Source: Rhododendron vialii
Lineage: Eukaryota; Streptophyta; Magnoliopsida; Ericales; Ericaceae
Length of the DNA: 64,000 bases
Direction of reading: 5' to 3'
NCBI RefSeq assembly: GCF_030253575.1
Contig: NC_080561.1
Coordinates: 1,492,001 to 1,556,000 of the forward strand
The notes under the pieces are model-generated. The model did not search any database. It was not told the origin of the DNA and saw only the letters and a program-made list of their open reading frames with translations. Both the position numbers and the translations under genes were made by a program. Below are positions 9,357 through 21,599 of this stretch, in pieces. Each line of letters starts with the position of its first letter. Within the stretch, counting starts at the first letter, position 1.

Positions 9357-12300
9357 ATGGCGGCTCTTCTGAGTCCCTCTCTCTCTCTTCATCCTCAAAA
9401 CAAGGTACTACACATACACATCGGACATCAATTTGTAGTTATTTCTGTTTCTTCTCTATGTATATGCGTCCATATATTTTATCATGATTGAAACCTTTTG
9501 ATTGTAAATATATGGATTGGTGTGGCGATTATATAATCTGGGTTCAAGGATCGACGGAAATTGGATGAGCCCAGACGACCGCCCTACCCCAAGTTTCAAA
9601 ATTCCTTTGAGACTTATTAAAAGTGGAAAGATGAACTTTAAAATATTGGTGGAAGTGGAAAGATCTTATTAAAGTTCATATTTTGATTTCGGAAAACCAC
9701 CAGCGCAGTGGCTCTGAACTAAACCTCGAGGTGTGGCTGCCGTAGCCCTCGAAAATTTACAAATGTTAGGGCCCTCCTACTTTTGTACTCCTTATAATAG
9801 TCCAACAAAAAGATCCCATCTTTATTCTTCGCTTTAGGCCTCCGACAAAAAAATCCCATCTTTAATGTTCACTTTAGACCTCCGAAAAGTCAGCGCCGGC
9901 TCTTACCACTAGGAAATGCTCTTACCACTAGGAAATTGAAACTTGGGTAGGGCGGTTGTTTGGGCTCATCCACTTGGGTCCATCCTTGAACCCAGATCAG
10001 ATAATCGCCCTGAAGTGGAAAGATTTTAAAGTTCATCTTTTGCTTTCGGAAAGCCACCAGGAAGTTTTACTTTCTTGGTTCTTACACTCAAAATTCCAAG
10101 TATGTTTCAATCACCTCAAAATATATATAGCGTCTTGTTTTGCAAATCTACAATTTGTGGATAAATGCTACCCCAATAATAATAAGAAAATCTGCAGGAA
10201 ATAAACTCATAATTCCAAAAACTTGGGTCGGAAAACAGGAATAGTTGAGTCAGACATTGGTAAGATCCAGGAAATGAAAACTTTAAACCTATTGGGCGTG
10301 TTTGATTGCAGATTTCGTTTTAGGGGGATTCGTAATGAGGTGGGATTAGGATTGGGATTGAGAATGAGGTGGGATTATTAATGAGGGGATAAATCATTTA
10401 TTCATGTTTGCTTTGCACATGATTAGGATTGGGATTGGAATTGAGAATGAGGTGGGATTGTAAATAACATGTTTGTTTTGGCTAGGATTAGGATTGGGAT
10501 TGGGATTGAGGTGAGTTTTTAAACTTATTTTGCTCAATCCCATGGGGATGGGATTCGTAATAACACCCCCCCCATGGGTTGACTAATCCCATCAAATGGG
10601 TGGATTGGTATTCCCATGGGATTTGTAATCCATGGGATAAAAATCCAATCAAACACACTTCTTGAACTACACTTCACTTTCGGAGTCCCATCCCAAGCCC
10701 CAATCCGGCTATCAAACACGCATTAAGTATTAAGAACAAGATTCAATAGAATAAGAAATCGCTTAGCAAAAAAAAGAAAAGAAATCAAAAGCGAAAGAAA
10801 TTCATTTAAATCTATAGAGCTAATGCAGCCTACTGGTAAATTCCAGAGGACTACTTACTTTGTTGTCTTGTTTTTAGGCATAAGGTAGGATCACGTGAAG
10901 GCAAATTTCTATAAACTTTTGGTCTCTGTATACTTAGGTTTCATACAAGTTGCAGAGCGTGTGAAATATGTTTTCATCGTCCACCACTGTTAGTGCTATC
11001 AAATGTCGGCTAAATTTGATCGCTATTCTGTTTCCTGATATGTCTTCTGGAATTTCTTTAGGTTCATCCTGTTGGTGTCAGCACAATCTTTGCAAATACA
11101 CCGTCGACCAGAAACTTCTTGCCTGTTGTAAGAACTGGTAGAAGTCATGGGTATCATCGTCTGATAAAAGCTAAGACGTCTGCTGAAGTAGATGTACTTG
11201 CTAAAGATTCTATTAGTGTTGAATCTGCTGATTATGCGAATGGTAATACGTCTTTCTCATTTTTGAGTGGCAATTCTTCTTTCTCCTTTTCACTTGATTA
11301 GTTGTTTTCTGTTGATGATACCAATTTAATATGAGCTGTTGGAAAATCGGGTACAATCTTGTCTCTGTTTTGTTTTACATCCATCAATTCTGAAAAACCA
11401 AATGAATACAGTTGATTTTTATGAGACTATATATTTTCCTAAACAACCGGACGAAAATAATTCGGAGTATATCTTCCTTTTCATTTGCCTTTTCTCCTTG
11501 TATTGTTCTCTCTTTCTCTTTCTTACGCAACCGCATGCACATGGCATGCATAGGATTCTCGTTCATACAAACATTAAAACAGCATACTCGTGGTATAGCA
11601 TGAATAAAAAGTAGAAAGGCGTGGAAGGAAAAGACAGTCTTTAATCTTGTGAGCTCTTTTCATCCTACACTCTCTTATGGATTTACTTGAAAATGTCATT
11701 CCTAGAGTACTTGGTGGTGCAAGTGCTAAAATATGACTGTCGTTGCTTTCTTATTGAAGAGAGCAGACATTCAGGAAGGCTAGAGAAAGAGAATAAACTA
11801 GAATTGAGACTGGAGAGAGAGGGCCAAGGAAAGAGAAATTGGATAGAAATTAGGAGCTATTAAACACTTCTTCATTTGGAGTTATGTTTTGGTACTTGAC
11901 TTAAGTTCAATTCGCTAATGTTGATATTAATTCTACACGGGTGTATTGTTATTTGAACACGGAATTCCATACATTCATACAGAATAGCCGAGACGTATCC
12001 AATTACATATTTCAGCTGATATTGATGCAGATTATGGACTCGTGAGCATGCACCACGTTGGAATACTCTGCGAAAACCTCGAAAGGTCACTTGAGTTTTA
12101 CCAGAATGTGCTGGGTATGTCAAACTTTTCTGCTTTGCAGATGTAGCTTAACCCTTATGTGGATGTGTATACACTTCGCTTCACAGAGTTCTAACTTCGA
12201 TTTAAGGTCAGGTTTGAAGATAAATGAAGCAAGGCCAGATGACAAGCTCCCCTACAGGGGTGCTTGGCTGTGGGTGGGCTCTGAAATGATTCATCTCATG

Positions 12301-13009
12301 GAGCTTCCAAACCCTGACCCCTTGACCGGAAGGCCTGCACACGGGGGGCGAGATCGTCATACTTGTATTGAGATTCGAGACGTGTCTAAGCTGAAAGCTA
12401 TCCTTGATAAAGCTGGTGATTTTCCTCCGCCACATCATTCTTTTATTCTTTTTGGGCCAAGGAACAGATTTTCGTTTTGATTCCATCTTAGCAGCCAAAA
12501 TGTTTTCCATTTTCTACTTCGAGGAAATCCGAAATGAAACATAAGAGAAATACCAAAATTCTACTGTTTCTGTGCACACAGAAAGCACCGAACCATACAT
12601 GATATGAAACGTACCAGATGTTGGAAAATGATATTCTAGTTTATTCTACAGCTTTTGACGTTTTCATTATGTTCCGGCTACGTTCCTTTTTTAGCTGACC
12701 GAGAAAACATGCTGGAACAAAATTTTGATCCTTGTGGCTAGGAAAAGATACGAAGATAATGAAGTGAAAATGCTCAGTTCATTTTCCTTTCCATTTCCAC
12801 GGTTCAAGCCGGCAAACACACCAAATGTGAATATGACAAGAAGATCTCCACAGCCCTTATAGCTTTTGTTGGTTCTAGAAGGGGCTTCTTATCTTGCTGG
12901 TTTTTTTGGTGCAGGCATTCCATACACACTAAGCCGCTCGGGGAGGCCAGCCATTTTCTTCCGAGACCCAGACACCAATGCGTTAGAATTTGCTCAATTC
13001 GATGCCTGA
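9357..13009 (+). CDS. VOC/glyoxalase I-family protein, 203 aa, five exons
   Basis: Exons 9357-9404, 11062-11242, 12031-12114, 12212-12415 and 12915-13009 join to 612 bases in one frame with GT-AG junctions. Residues 1-~75 are Ser/Leu-rich and unconserved, likely a plastid transit peptide. From about 80 the vicinal-oxygen-chelate domain begins (YGLVSMHHVGILCENLERS) and ends with FFRDPDTNALEFAQFDA. The four metal-ligand positions of the glyoxalase I fold look present: His in MHHVGI, Glu in HLMELP, His in RDRHTC and Glu in ALEF. It resembles Arabidopsis At2g32090, annotated lactoylglutathione lyase-like; the true substrate is not established. Intron 1 (1.66 kb) is loaded with foldback elements. 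It converges with kinase gene A, and a broken copy of the same pair occurs at 23.4-25 kb. The start codon is the first ATG of a short exon whose donor fits the frame. Confidence 0.85.
9524..10009. mobile_element. Foldback element with ~80-bp inverted ends in VOC intron 1
   Basis: The left arm begins GGCGATTATATAATCTGGG and continues through GGATGAGCCCAGACGACCGCC; the right arm is its complement ending at ATAATCGCCC. No clear target duplication was seen. A ~55-bp direct repeat (9652-9708 inside, 10013-10065 just outside the right end) suggests a rearranged or compound insertion. Long inverted ends are typical of Mutator-like or foldback elements. Confidence 0.65.
10294..10722. mobile_element. 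MITE with GCGTGTTTGAT ends in VOC intron 1
   Basis: Ends GGCGTGTTTGATTGC and GCTATCAAACACGC. The interior consists of GGGATTAGGATTGGGATT repeats and their complement, so the element can fold on itself. The paralogous intron near 23.13 kb lacks it and runs straight through to AGATTCAATAGAACAAG. Exact ends and target duplication are uncertain. Confidence 0.68.
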
Positions 13010-13787
13010 TATGCTTAACATTGCGCATAAATAAATCGAAGTGTCCGTATTCCTTCAAACACCCGATCATGTACATATAATCTATCAAAAGTTTCATGTA
13101 AACGATCCTGGTTTTGGTCCTTTTGGAACAGCAATTTCCCAAAGGGATTCTGTTGGACGTGGGTGTGTATGTTTAGTCTTGTTGAGTATTGACAAGGTAG
13201 AAGTAGAACTGGTAAAGCAGCAAAAACTTCACTTGTACCCCATGTGGTTTGGGCCATGTGTGGTTCCCCCCTTCACTTTGTTGCATCAGGTTTCCCTGGT
13301 TCACTTTGTTGCATCCGCACCCATTGTGGTTTGTGGATTTTGTGTGGACGAACCCAAGAATTAATGCTTGCACTGTTAACAAAAATGACAAAGTCCAATA
13401 TGTCCTCCGTCTTCTTCTTTGATTCTTCTTCATTAAATCTAAACAATTCATCCCATGTACAGAAAATTAGATCCGAACCCTTTATTATGAAGTAAATTTT
13501 CTCACAAATAATTACGTATTTATGGGTGGGTAATATTATAAATAAAAATAAAAAACTAAGCTGAAAAACAACCATAATTTCTGGAACCCAGGATTGTTTC
13601 TTGTGTGGGGGGTTCCAACCCCAGACATAAACAAAGATAGGGATAACAACAACCTCTAGCACTACATGGGCAACTAGAGCCATCTCGAATTGACGACTAA
13701 ACTTTATTCGGAATTCAAATTATCTAATTTGTGATTGGAACCAAGAACCCCCATTAATCTGTGCTAATTCTAGTAGCTCTGCTTCAC
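13010..13787. other. Intergenic between VOC gene and kinase A
   Basis: 3' flank of the VOC gene. Positions 13215-13400 contain a degenerate repeat with CCCATGTGGTTTGGGCC and two copies of TTCACTTTGTTGCATC, probably a transposon remnant. The overlapping open frames on both strands have no domain. Confidence 0.4.
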
Positions 13788-14137
13788 TATGCCACTCCAG
13801 GGATTTTTTTTGAATGGCAAAAAAAAAAAAGAAATTTATTAATCTTTAAAGTGAATACAAAAACTAAAGGGAGCGAAGTGCAGGGCAACAAGTGTCCATC
13901 TAAAACCCAAACCCTTGATTGACAATATGCCAACCAAGGAGAAAACCCTTGGGGCCAAAACCCAACACCTAAAGGCCATAAGCCCAGATAAAACAATAAA
14001 GAGCAAATGGGACGCAACCCAAACACTAGAAAAGGCCTGAAAGCTCAAATACAGCAGGATTAGCGAAGGCAGCCATGAACCCGCCGTACACCGGTCCCAA
14101 AAACGATCAGAGAGCCGCCGTATGCCACTCCAGGGAT
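13788..14137 (-). mobile_element. 5'-truncated LINE 3' end with 17-bp target duplication
   Basis: The insert at 13805-14120 is bounded by an exact 17-bp direct repeat, TATGCCACTCCAGGGAT, at 13788-13804 and 14121-14137. On the minus strand it ends in an A-rich tail (plus strand TTTTTTTT, then a second A-run before AGAAATTTATTAATC), as expected for the 3' end of a LINE copied by target-primed reverse transcription. The equivalent position downstream of the duplicate at ~24.61 kb has no insert. Confidence 0.85.
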
Positions 14138-14704
14138 GGTTCATATGCCAGAGCAATTTCAGCTAATCTGTAAGATGGAAGAGAGAATCACTGGTCTGAA
14201 TTTCAGTAAACCGTTATCCGAGAATTACCCCTAGCTGCATGACCCTAGTTTCACTCCAATAATCTGCCATTGGTAAACTTGGCACTCTGGCCTTTAGACA
14301 TTTCCTGGCTGGCACACAAAAGCAGTTCCAGTTAACTACTGAAGAAAGTGGCAAGCAAATAGAGAACAAACCAACTTAGAGCTTCGATTTTCTTTACAGA
14401 CATCAATGTAGACGAATGGTCTAGTAACTTGTTGGAGCCCAAAAACAAAATCCAAAATGCTAAATCTCAAGTTACTAGTAGTAGCTTACATGATTGATCA
14501 TACTTCCAAAATCACTCATGTATACAAGTATAGAAGATTGCAAATGAAGATGCCCAACATACTCTTCCATTTTGTTGAGGTCAAATACTCATAGCAATAG
14601 GTTCTTTCTGTGAGTTCTATACCTTGTGTTGCCGTTATTTACATAGAAAATTCTTCCCTTGAAACTTGCATAAAATGCTACTAGCTTTTATTTGCACACA
14701 GCAG
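14138..14704. other. 3' flank of kinase gene A
   Basis: No gene. The sequence is recognisably related to 24620-24990, 49300-49450 and 50000-50270, so it is the duplicated 3' flank of the kinase unit. Confidence 0.6.
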
Positions 14705-17700
14705 CTACAAACATACTTGCCCGGGTGAGGATGTTATGCGTGACCTCCAATCTTGTATGGCGGAACGTAATGTATGGTTTTGAATGAGCACTTTATGCTG
14801 CAGCTTAAGCTTTGTTACTGGTGATAAACTATGCCTCTCAACCCATAATTTGATTGCTCTGTGCTCGTATGTAAATCCATCAGCGGCAATGTATGGATCC
14901 TCCATTACTTCCTGAATTAGCCATGGCATAATGCACAAAGAAAAATGACTATGAGATGCAGCTCACATAAGGCTGTGTATGGATCGGTTTTGTGGATGGA
15001 CAGGAAAAGGTTGGGGAATAAGAAGATAGTAATAAAGAGAAGAAGCTAAATCAATTTGTTTGGTATCCCTATCATTTTCCCCTCCCTTAGTAAGCCCTCC
15101 ACAAAAACCATGATCCAAACACAAAGAAAGAGTCGAATGCTAGGAATAACAAAATATTAGAGCATCTCCAATCAGCTAGCTAAAATAGACCCCAAAACTT
15201 AAACGACAAAAACCAATAAAAGAAGAACCCAGTTGTGTGGTAATTTAAGAACAAATGATTGCTCCAATGACGTAGTTAAGCAACAGAAAAAAAAAAAAAA
15301 AAAAAAAAACTGGGTCGATTGGTCCAGTTTTGTATGTATGCATATACACATAAACACACGACTTGTGTCAACATAAAGGCCAAGTGGCCCCTAGCCCTCA
15401 CTTCCCCAAATCCCTCGCTCTCTCCTCTCCCGTCTTACTCCTAACAAGCTCTATAAAGATGATAGCCTCTTAGCTACCAAGCATTATGAACGCTCTTACG
15501 AGCCACTCTATGCATCGGAGCAAAATTTGGTGCAAGTGTGTGAACTAGTCTAGTATCTAACACTAGGAGAGCCTAATTGAGAGTGAACCAGAGATGCTCT
15601 TGTGGAGTTTCAATTTTTCACCTGAAGGATTGGGCAGAAGTAATGGTTAGGTGCATGAATACTATTCCTCTGTACCCTAAGAGCAGCATCTGCCATATCA
15701 GCAAGTTTCTTCAAAAGCGGCAACACTTCAGTTTCAAGATCTGGCCTATCTCTGCATCTTAGTCTGGAGCATTTCAGGGCCATCTGAGTCAATTCCTCTG
15801 CTTCAGCAAGTGGCCAATCCGGTATAGACTTGTCCAGTATATCAAGGAGCAAATCATTGGAAAGAGCATTTTCAAATTTCAACAAAAGCCCATTTGGATG
15901 TCGTGCAGACAGCAATTGGAGGACAATGATTCCAAAAGCATAGAGATCAGATTTAGGTCGGACGGTTCCCGTTCTTTGATACTCTGGATCCAGATAGTAA
16001 AGAGTACCAGCTATACCAGAGTCCCCATATTCTGTAATACTGTCAGGCGCAACATCTGAAACGAGTTTAGCCAATCCCACGTCACCAATTTTGCTAACAT
16101 AATTTCTGTCTAAAAATATATTCCCTGGTTTTAGATCTCGATGAATTACAGGGTTCGGTTTTGAGTTGTGTAAGAATGCAAGTCCACAAGCTACTTCAAA
16201 AGCTATCCGGAATCGAACAAACCAAGGAAGAGGATCCCTGCTGCTTTGGTGGGAAAGAATATCTTCTAGGCTTCCGTTCTCCATATATTCGTACACTAAG
16301 CAACCAGTCTCTGGACAAGCTCCAAGCAGTAAAACAATGTGTGGGTGGCGTAACTGGCTAAAAACTTCAATCTGAAAACAATTGACAGAAGACAACAAAA
16401 ACCATTGCCACCACAGTCAGAACAACTTAAGTGGTCACGAAAGTATGGGATAAGCAAAAAAGTAAACAAGCCACAGGTTAAGCTAAAATAAGTTGACAAA
16501 AAATGCTATTTTTATGTTTTAAAGAAGAAAATTCAGCTAGGACAAGATTAGTCAACATTGTGTGGCAAAGGGTGTTTACACAAGCATGGACAACCTAACC
16601 TAATATTTCGTGAATGTTTTGAGTGAATTGGCATCTGCACATTATAAACACAGTTAATTAAGAATTTCCTTTCGTATTGAATCAGTGTTGACGAAATTAG
16701 GTTAGGTGCAGAATAAAAACTTCTCCATTCATAAGTTCTAAAAAGACTTAAAGTTAATCAAATGATCATGCCAAAAGAAAATAAAATCCTCAAGCAGACA
16801 TGCAAACTTGAATTAAAACAGAAGAAAGAAATCATCAAGTAAAGAAAAAACCTCTGTCAGAAATTCCTCTTTCTTCTCCGCTGCATCAGAACGCAGAACT
16901 TTGATGGCTACGGGGATTTTATCAAGGTTACATCTGTAAACTTTCCCATATGATCCTTCACCAATCATCTTAGTCTCAGAAAAGGATTCGGTAGCTATCT
17001 CAATTTCATCCCTTGTGTACCTTTTGTACCTTCTATCGTTTGAGAAGAGTGCATCAACAATTTTCTTTTTCTCCATTGATTCTTTGAGAGCTTTTAATTC
17101 TGCTATTTGTCGTTCATAAGCTTCTTTAGCAAGCTTATTTCTCGCCATCTCAATCTCCTTCATGGTTTCCAAATACTTTCTATTCTCTTCTGCAGCCATT
17201 TTCTTATAAGCTTCTTCTCTTTGCTTGGCAGCATTTACTTGTCTAGTTTCTTCCAGGCATTCATAAGAAAGAAACTGAACCTGTGCAATGGAGCATCAAT
17301 AACAGTGGTGTAGTGTAATATAGAACACAAGACAACTTATATTTTACCGTTTGTCTTTTTATATTCAAGGTTAAATAAGTGTCCATATTCTACCTCCATG
17401 TAGGATTGACTTTCACTACACTGAAGACCACTTATCAATCTACCCTGAAACTGTCTATGAGATGAGGAAGCAAGAAACTTAGGCCCTAGTTGTTTGAATG
17501 GCTAATACAGAAGGGATACATAATTTCATAGGATAGTTAATCCTTTACAATTAATAGTGAGCAGATTAATAATACCACAACCCCTAGATATTATATACTG
17601 TATTACGTTTTTTGTTTGACACAGGATATCATATCCGACAGATATTTAATCCCAGTCGCAAAAGTTTCTAAAGCATATGTTAAAGAATCAAACTCAAAAC

Positions 17701-20700
17701 CTTGGCAATGAGTGGAGAGGCCGCCCAGGCTCATACACGAGTTTTGGAGGTTGTAATTCACCAATGTGGGACAAGCTCTAACACTCCCCCGCAAGTGGAG
17801 AGGTAAAAAATGATCTATAACATAAGAATCTCAACCAATCAACAGAGTCTTTTCCAAAAGCCTCGGAAAGTTTAGCTTTGATACCATGTTAAAGCATTCC
17901 ATTCAAAACCAATTGGCAATGAGGGGAGAGGCTGCCCAAGCTCATATGGTACTAGTTTTGGAGGTAGTAATTAACCAATGTGGGACAAGCTGTAACAACA
18001 TATATAGCCAAATCTAATGCTTTCATCCAGACAAACAAAAGTGGATATAGTCTCTTTTTGAATTCAAAGTTTTCTTGTCGAAGAAAATAATCATCCTTTA
18101 TAGACTTTGAAAAACGGAAACTATTTCTGAAATGGTAGCAGAATTGGCAAATATTAGGAAGGTCAAAACATAACATGCATCAAAATCTATGAACCTCATA
18201 ATTTTTTAAGATGTCAATGCTAACCTTGTTTCTGGCATTTACAAGGTCCTCACACGCTCTATTGTACATGCCAACAGTGTCCATTAATTCTAGACGCAGT
18301 TTTTCCACCTCAGCCTGCACATCCGACTGTAGAAAAGTATGCATCCTAAATGTTAGCCCAGACTAGTCACCGTCACACAACAGTGTGTACAAAGCAAGTA
18401 ATTAATACAATGGTACGACACGACATAATGTGACAGCAGGCGAGAAAACAGGAACTAATTCACCTGCTTTGTGTTGGCAGAAGCCACGGAAGAACATTCA
18501 GTTGCTGCCTCAATATCTAGGATACTATTTCCCAAGTGTTGATCATTTCTTTCTGGGAGTGAACCAGAATGGTTGGGATACCTCTGTTCTGTATTTGCTA
18601 TAGAACCCAAGTGACTAAGATCTGACACATATGACGCTGTGTCAGTAACTCCACCATCCACTGAGGAGGAATAATGGCCACCATTTAATTTATAGATGTG
18701 AGAACCACGCTTTATCCGGCTACACCACCAGCTTCTAGAGATATTCTCTGCCAAATAGAGGCAGAAAGACTAATATGATAAGGCAAAAGAAACAACTAAG
18801 TACATGGAGGCTATCAACATTTAAGAATCAGTATTTTCAACATACCACCAGTCGACAAGGGGGTGGCAGAAGTTGTGATGACCCTACGTCTTGACACAAT
18901 GTAAATACTACCTTCAGCAGCATTTTTTAGGACTACCGATGGAACAGTAGAGTCTTTTCGCTTCCAGAGAATCCTATGGTACACCCCCAAAAAATTTTGG
19001 TTAAAAATAACATAAAAAAGTAAGGCTAAAAATGCATATCTAATGCAAAAAAATCCGCAACTAACCAAAAAATGTGTAACTATTGTGGAATATAAGGTAT
19101 ACCCCCTATGCATATAACTAAGACCATAAAAATTCGTACCTAATGAGAAAAAAATAGCGTACAATGCACCAAAAATAAGCGTACAATACTACAAAACTAC
19201 GAGTACCATATATTTAAAAGGTACACCCATGCGTAACTAACAAAAAAATGTCACACCAAAAATATGCGTAATATACAAAGATGGTGTGTCACAGCTTTCT
19301 CCTAAAATTAAATACAAGCATGGCGACTTAGTTAACACATGAAAGAACCACACGAGTCATAAAAGGTTGGGTAAAGTTTAACATATCGAATTTATTGGAG
19401 TGTAAGATGGCACTTCAAACAAATGGCTAAATCATTTGCATGTATAGGAACCACATGATACTGATGATAGATACAGTAGTAAGAAGAATGTAAATCCCCC
19501 AGAATTCCTAGCCATAAAATCTTAACGTAGTATCCTCCAGGGAAAACACAAATCAGATGTATTAGAGTCTAGAACATGCAACCAGTAAAATGCCATAAAA
19601 AAATGGCCAACAACTAGAAGGATGAGAAAGACCGTGACATGAACAACTTAATCAATACATTGGACATACCTTCTGATAAAAGAGGAAGAGCAAGAGCCCA
19701 ACACTAAACTTCTTACACCAGAGTCAGTAACATATTTAAGAAGTGCCGATGCAGGATTGTCACCTTCCAGCAACAAAGTTTCAACCTAAGAAAGCAGTAT
19801 CCGGGATTATACTTCAAGGTAAACTCAATTAGAGTAGAACATAGCCAAAAGAAAAAAAACTCACCTTTTTTCTTTTGCATAGTTTCTTAAATGGTATAAA
19901 TACTTTCTGAAAAGCAAGTTTTGTGTCCTCCATATACATTTCCGCCACATGGGCATCCAGTTGCTCAATGGGGATAGTGTCTCCGGCTGCAAAATATGGC
20001 AATGCCCACATGAGGTCATTAGTAACAGAGTAAGCAATGCTGAAAAATGAGATATAAATTATTGCCTTGTAGGAATTTGAACAGATAGAGTTTTAGATTC
20101 GCAGGACAAACTACAACACCAACCTAAAGATATACTCCTTGCATTAAACAATCCAGTTAAAATTGTTAGTCAAATCGAGATTAGTCATGTCAGATATCTT
20201 GACATACATTGTCGGATCAAATCCTAGCAGCCTAAAAACTCAACTTCTTAGATGAGTGGATGGTAAACAACTTTATATGGTACCAGAGTTGGCCTTTGTG
20301 AGTTTTTGGGCAAGATTCCTATACCTTACCAAATGGTTCCTTTTGTTGGTGGCAAAAAGGGTACCACACTTGATTGTGATCCCAGTAGAAATATTGGTTA
20401 CCTCTACACGTGCGAGTCTAGAGTAAAAGATGTTGGAGAGTGGAGACTGAGAGTACTAGACAATGTCCCATATTGTTTACTTATCATCTCCAAAACTAGT
20501 AATGAGGCCAGAAAGCCTCTCCACCCTTGCCCATTGGTCTTAAGTTGGAGGCTTTAACAATCCCGGAACGGAAATGAAGGAAATTACTAGTTAGTCACTT
20601 TTTTGACATCCCGGACAACTGAGTTACTCCCTCCGTCCCACTTTAAATATCCCCTACGGAAATCCGTGCAATTTCAAACCCCAAAAAACATATTTCTACA

Positions 20701-21449
20701 TATTAATTTCTTTATTTTCTTACACCAAATTAAAGTACTCATTAGTGGGACGGAGGGAGTATTAAATAAAGCAACGAAGTTTCTAAACTCATTGTCGAAA
20801 TAAAAATGTAAAATTGACCTAATATCAATGAATAATAATGTCGAAACTCCTTTATTCTAAATCCACATCTACACTACAAGCTTTAATGTTGCATTCCCTG
20901 CCTTGAGGTACATACACGTCAATATACACACACACATATATATACTCCTTCCGTCCCTATTTAATTATCCACTACGGTTTTACATGCATTTTCGGTTTTA
21001 CATGCATTTTCACGTATATTATATTTTATATTTTTAAAATCATTGTCTTATTGAAAAAATTGAAATCTATCAAACAACATTCATATCCCTCATATCGTAT
21101 ACTTTTAGCAATATAGGTTAAGAGATATAAGCCATCGAAAAAATGTCCGTAAAATCGCAGTGGATAATTGGATAATTAAATAGGGACGGAGGAATACATC
21201 CCTACGAATAAATACGCAGTCTTTCGTATATATAAGAGACAAGAAGAAATTACATGGAGTAGGAATTGAAGTGATTTTAGGCATGACGTGAATCAGGACG
21301 AAACGGTCGGCGACAGGAAAGAGTTTCTCCGCCGCCCACCGGACAGCTCGACGGCTTGCCTTTCCCCCGCGGCCGCCGCCTCCGCCTTTGACGGCCACCG
21401 CCACGGTTAGCGGCGGCGGCAAGGTACGATCGCTGTCCACGCTGCTCAT
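14705..21449 (-). CDS. USP-kinase-U-box protein, copy A (PUB family E3 ligase/kinase)
   Basis: Nine exons on the minus strand: 21254-21449, 19865-19986, 19670-19785, 18846-18973, 18464-18747, 18225-18326, 16852-17280, 15622-16371 and 14705-14911. They sum to 2334 bases (777 aa) with every junction GT-AG and in phase. Domains: universal-stress-protein-like ~10-165, Ser-rich linker, coiled coil ~285-400 (KEIEMARNKLAKEAYER), kinase ~415-690, U-box ~695-765 (CPILQEVMEDPYIAADGFTYE). Kinase landmarks are GEGSYGKV, VAIK (Lys443), HRDLKPGN (Asp538) and DVG (Asp556) instead of DFG, which is usual for this family. This is the Arabidopsis PUB33/PUB35/PUB51-type architecture: a predicted cytosolic E3 ligase that transfers ubiquitin via the U-box. 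The start follows an indel relative to B and C; the ancestral ATG now opens a short uORF. An intron between coiled-coil exons holds a TRIM. Confidence 0.88.
17678..17997 (-). mobile_element. TRIM (miniature LTR retroelement) in an intron of kinase A
   Basis: Two related terminal repeats, 17678-17783 and 17887-17997, each begin TG and end CA. Read on the minus strand, the 5' repeat is followed at once by TGGTATCAAAGC, a near match to the initiator tRNA-Met primer site, and the 3' repeat is preceded by a purine tract GCGGGGGAG. The flanking 5-mers are GCATA and ACATA (4/5 match). There is no coding capacity. The same intron in kinase C runs through without it. Confidence 0.85.
18975..19310. repeat. 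A-specific intron sequence with repeated ACCAAAAA/GCGTAA units
   Basis: The A intron between exons 3 and 4 contains about 330 bases absent from the matching B intron, where CTATGGTACACCCCC is followed almost directly by the shared CACATCAAAATTATTGG block. It contains repeated motifs such as GCGTAACTA, CACCAAAAAT and GGTATACCCCC. It is probably an old insertion; no clean ends were found. Confidence 0.4.
20627..20759. mobile_element. Stowaway MITE (133 bp) in intron 1 of kinase A
   Basis: CTCCCTCCGTCCCACTTTAA at the left end, GGGACGGAGGGAG at the right end, TA on both sides. It is much shorter than the 236-250 bp copies, so it is a separate subfamily. Confidence 0.92.
20945..21194. mobile_element. 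Stowaway MITE (250 bp) in intron 1 of kinase A
   Basis: Left end CTCCTTCCGTCCCTATTTAA, right end TTAAATAGGGACGGAGGAA, flanked by TA at 20943-20944 and 21195-21196. The ends have diverged slightly from the perfect CTCCCTCCGTCCC form, so this copy may be older. It lies only ~60 bp from the first splice donor. Confidence 0.88.
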
Positions 21450-21466
21450 GTTGACGAGAGTTCCAT
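21446..21466 (-). promoter_or_regulatory. Short uORF overlapping the start codon of kinase A
   Basis: The ATG homologous to the B and C start codons reads six codons here and then TGA. That TGA overlaps the presumed main ATG in the form ATGA. An indel after this ATG moved it out of frame in A only. The arrangement could allow termination-reinitiation or reduce translation. Confidence 0.6.
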
Positions 21467-21536
21467 ATACCACACGGATTCCCAACTTTATTTTAATTAG
21501 AAAAATCTTCGAATCTCCGAATATACTACTGAACTG

Positions 21537-21564
21537 AAAGAGAGAGAGAGAGAGAGAGAGAGAG
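21537..21564. repeat. (GA)n microsatellite in the 5' leader of kinase A
   Basis: A GAGA run on the plus strand, CT-rich on the coding strand, ~90 bp upstream of the start codon. The same position is GA-rich in B (35463-35490) and strongly expanded in C. Confidence 0.8.
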
Positions 21565-21599
21565 TGTTGACTTGTATGAGTCGTTGACGGCTCGAGGGG

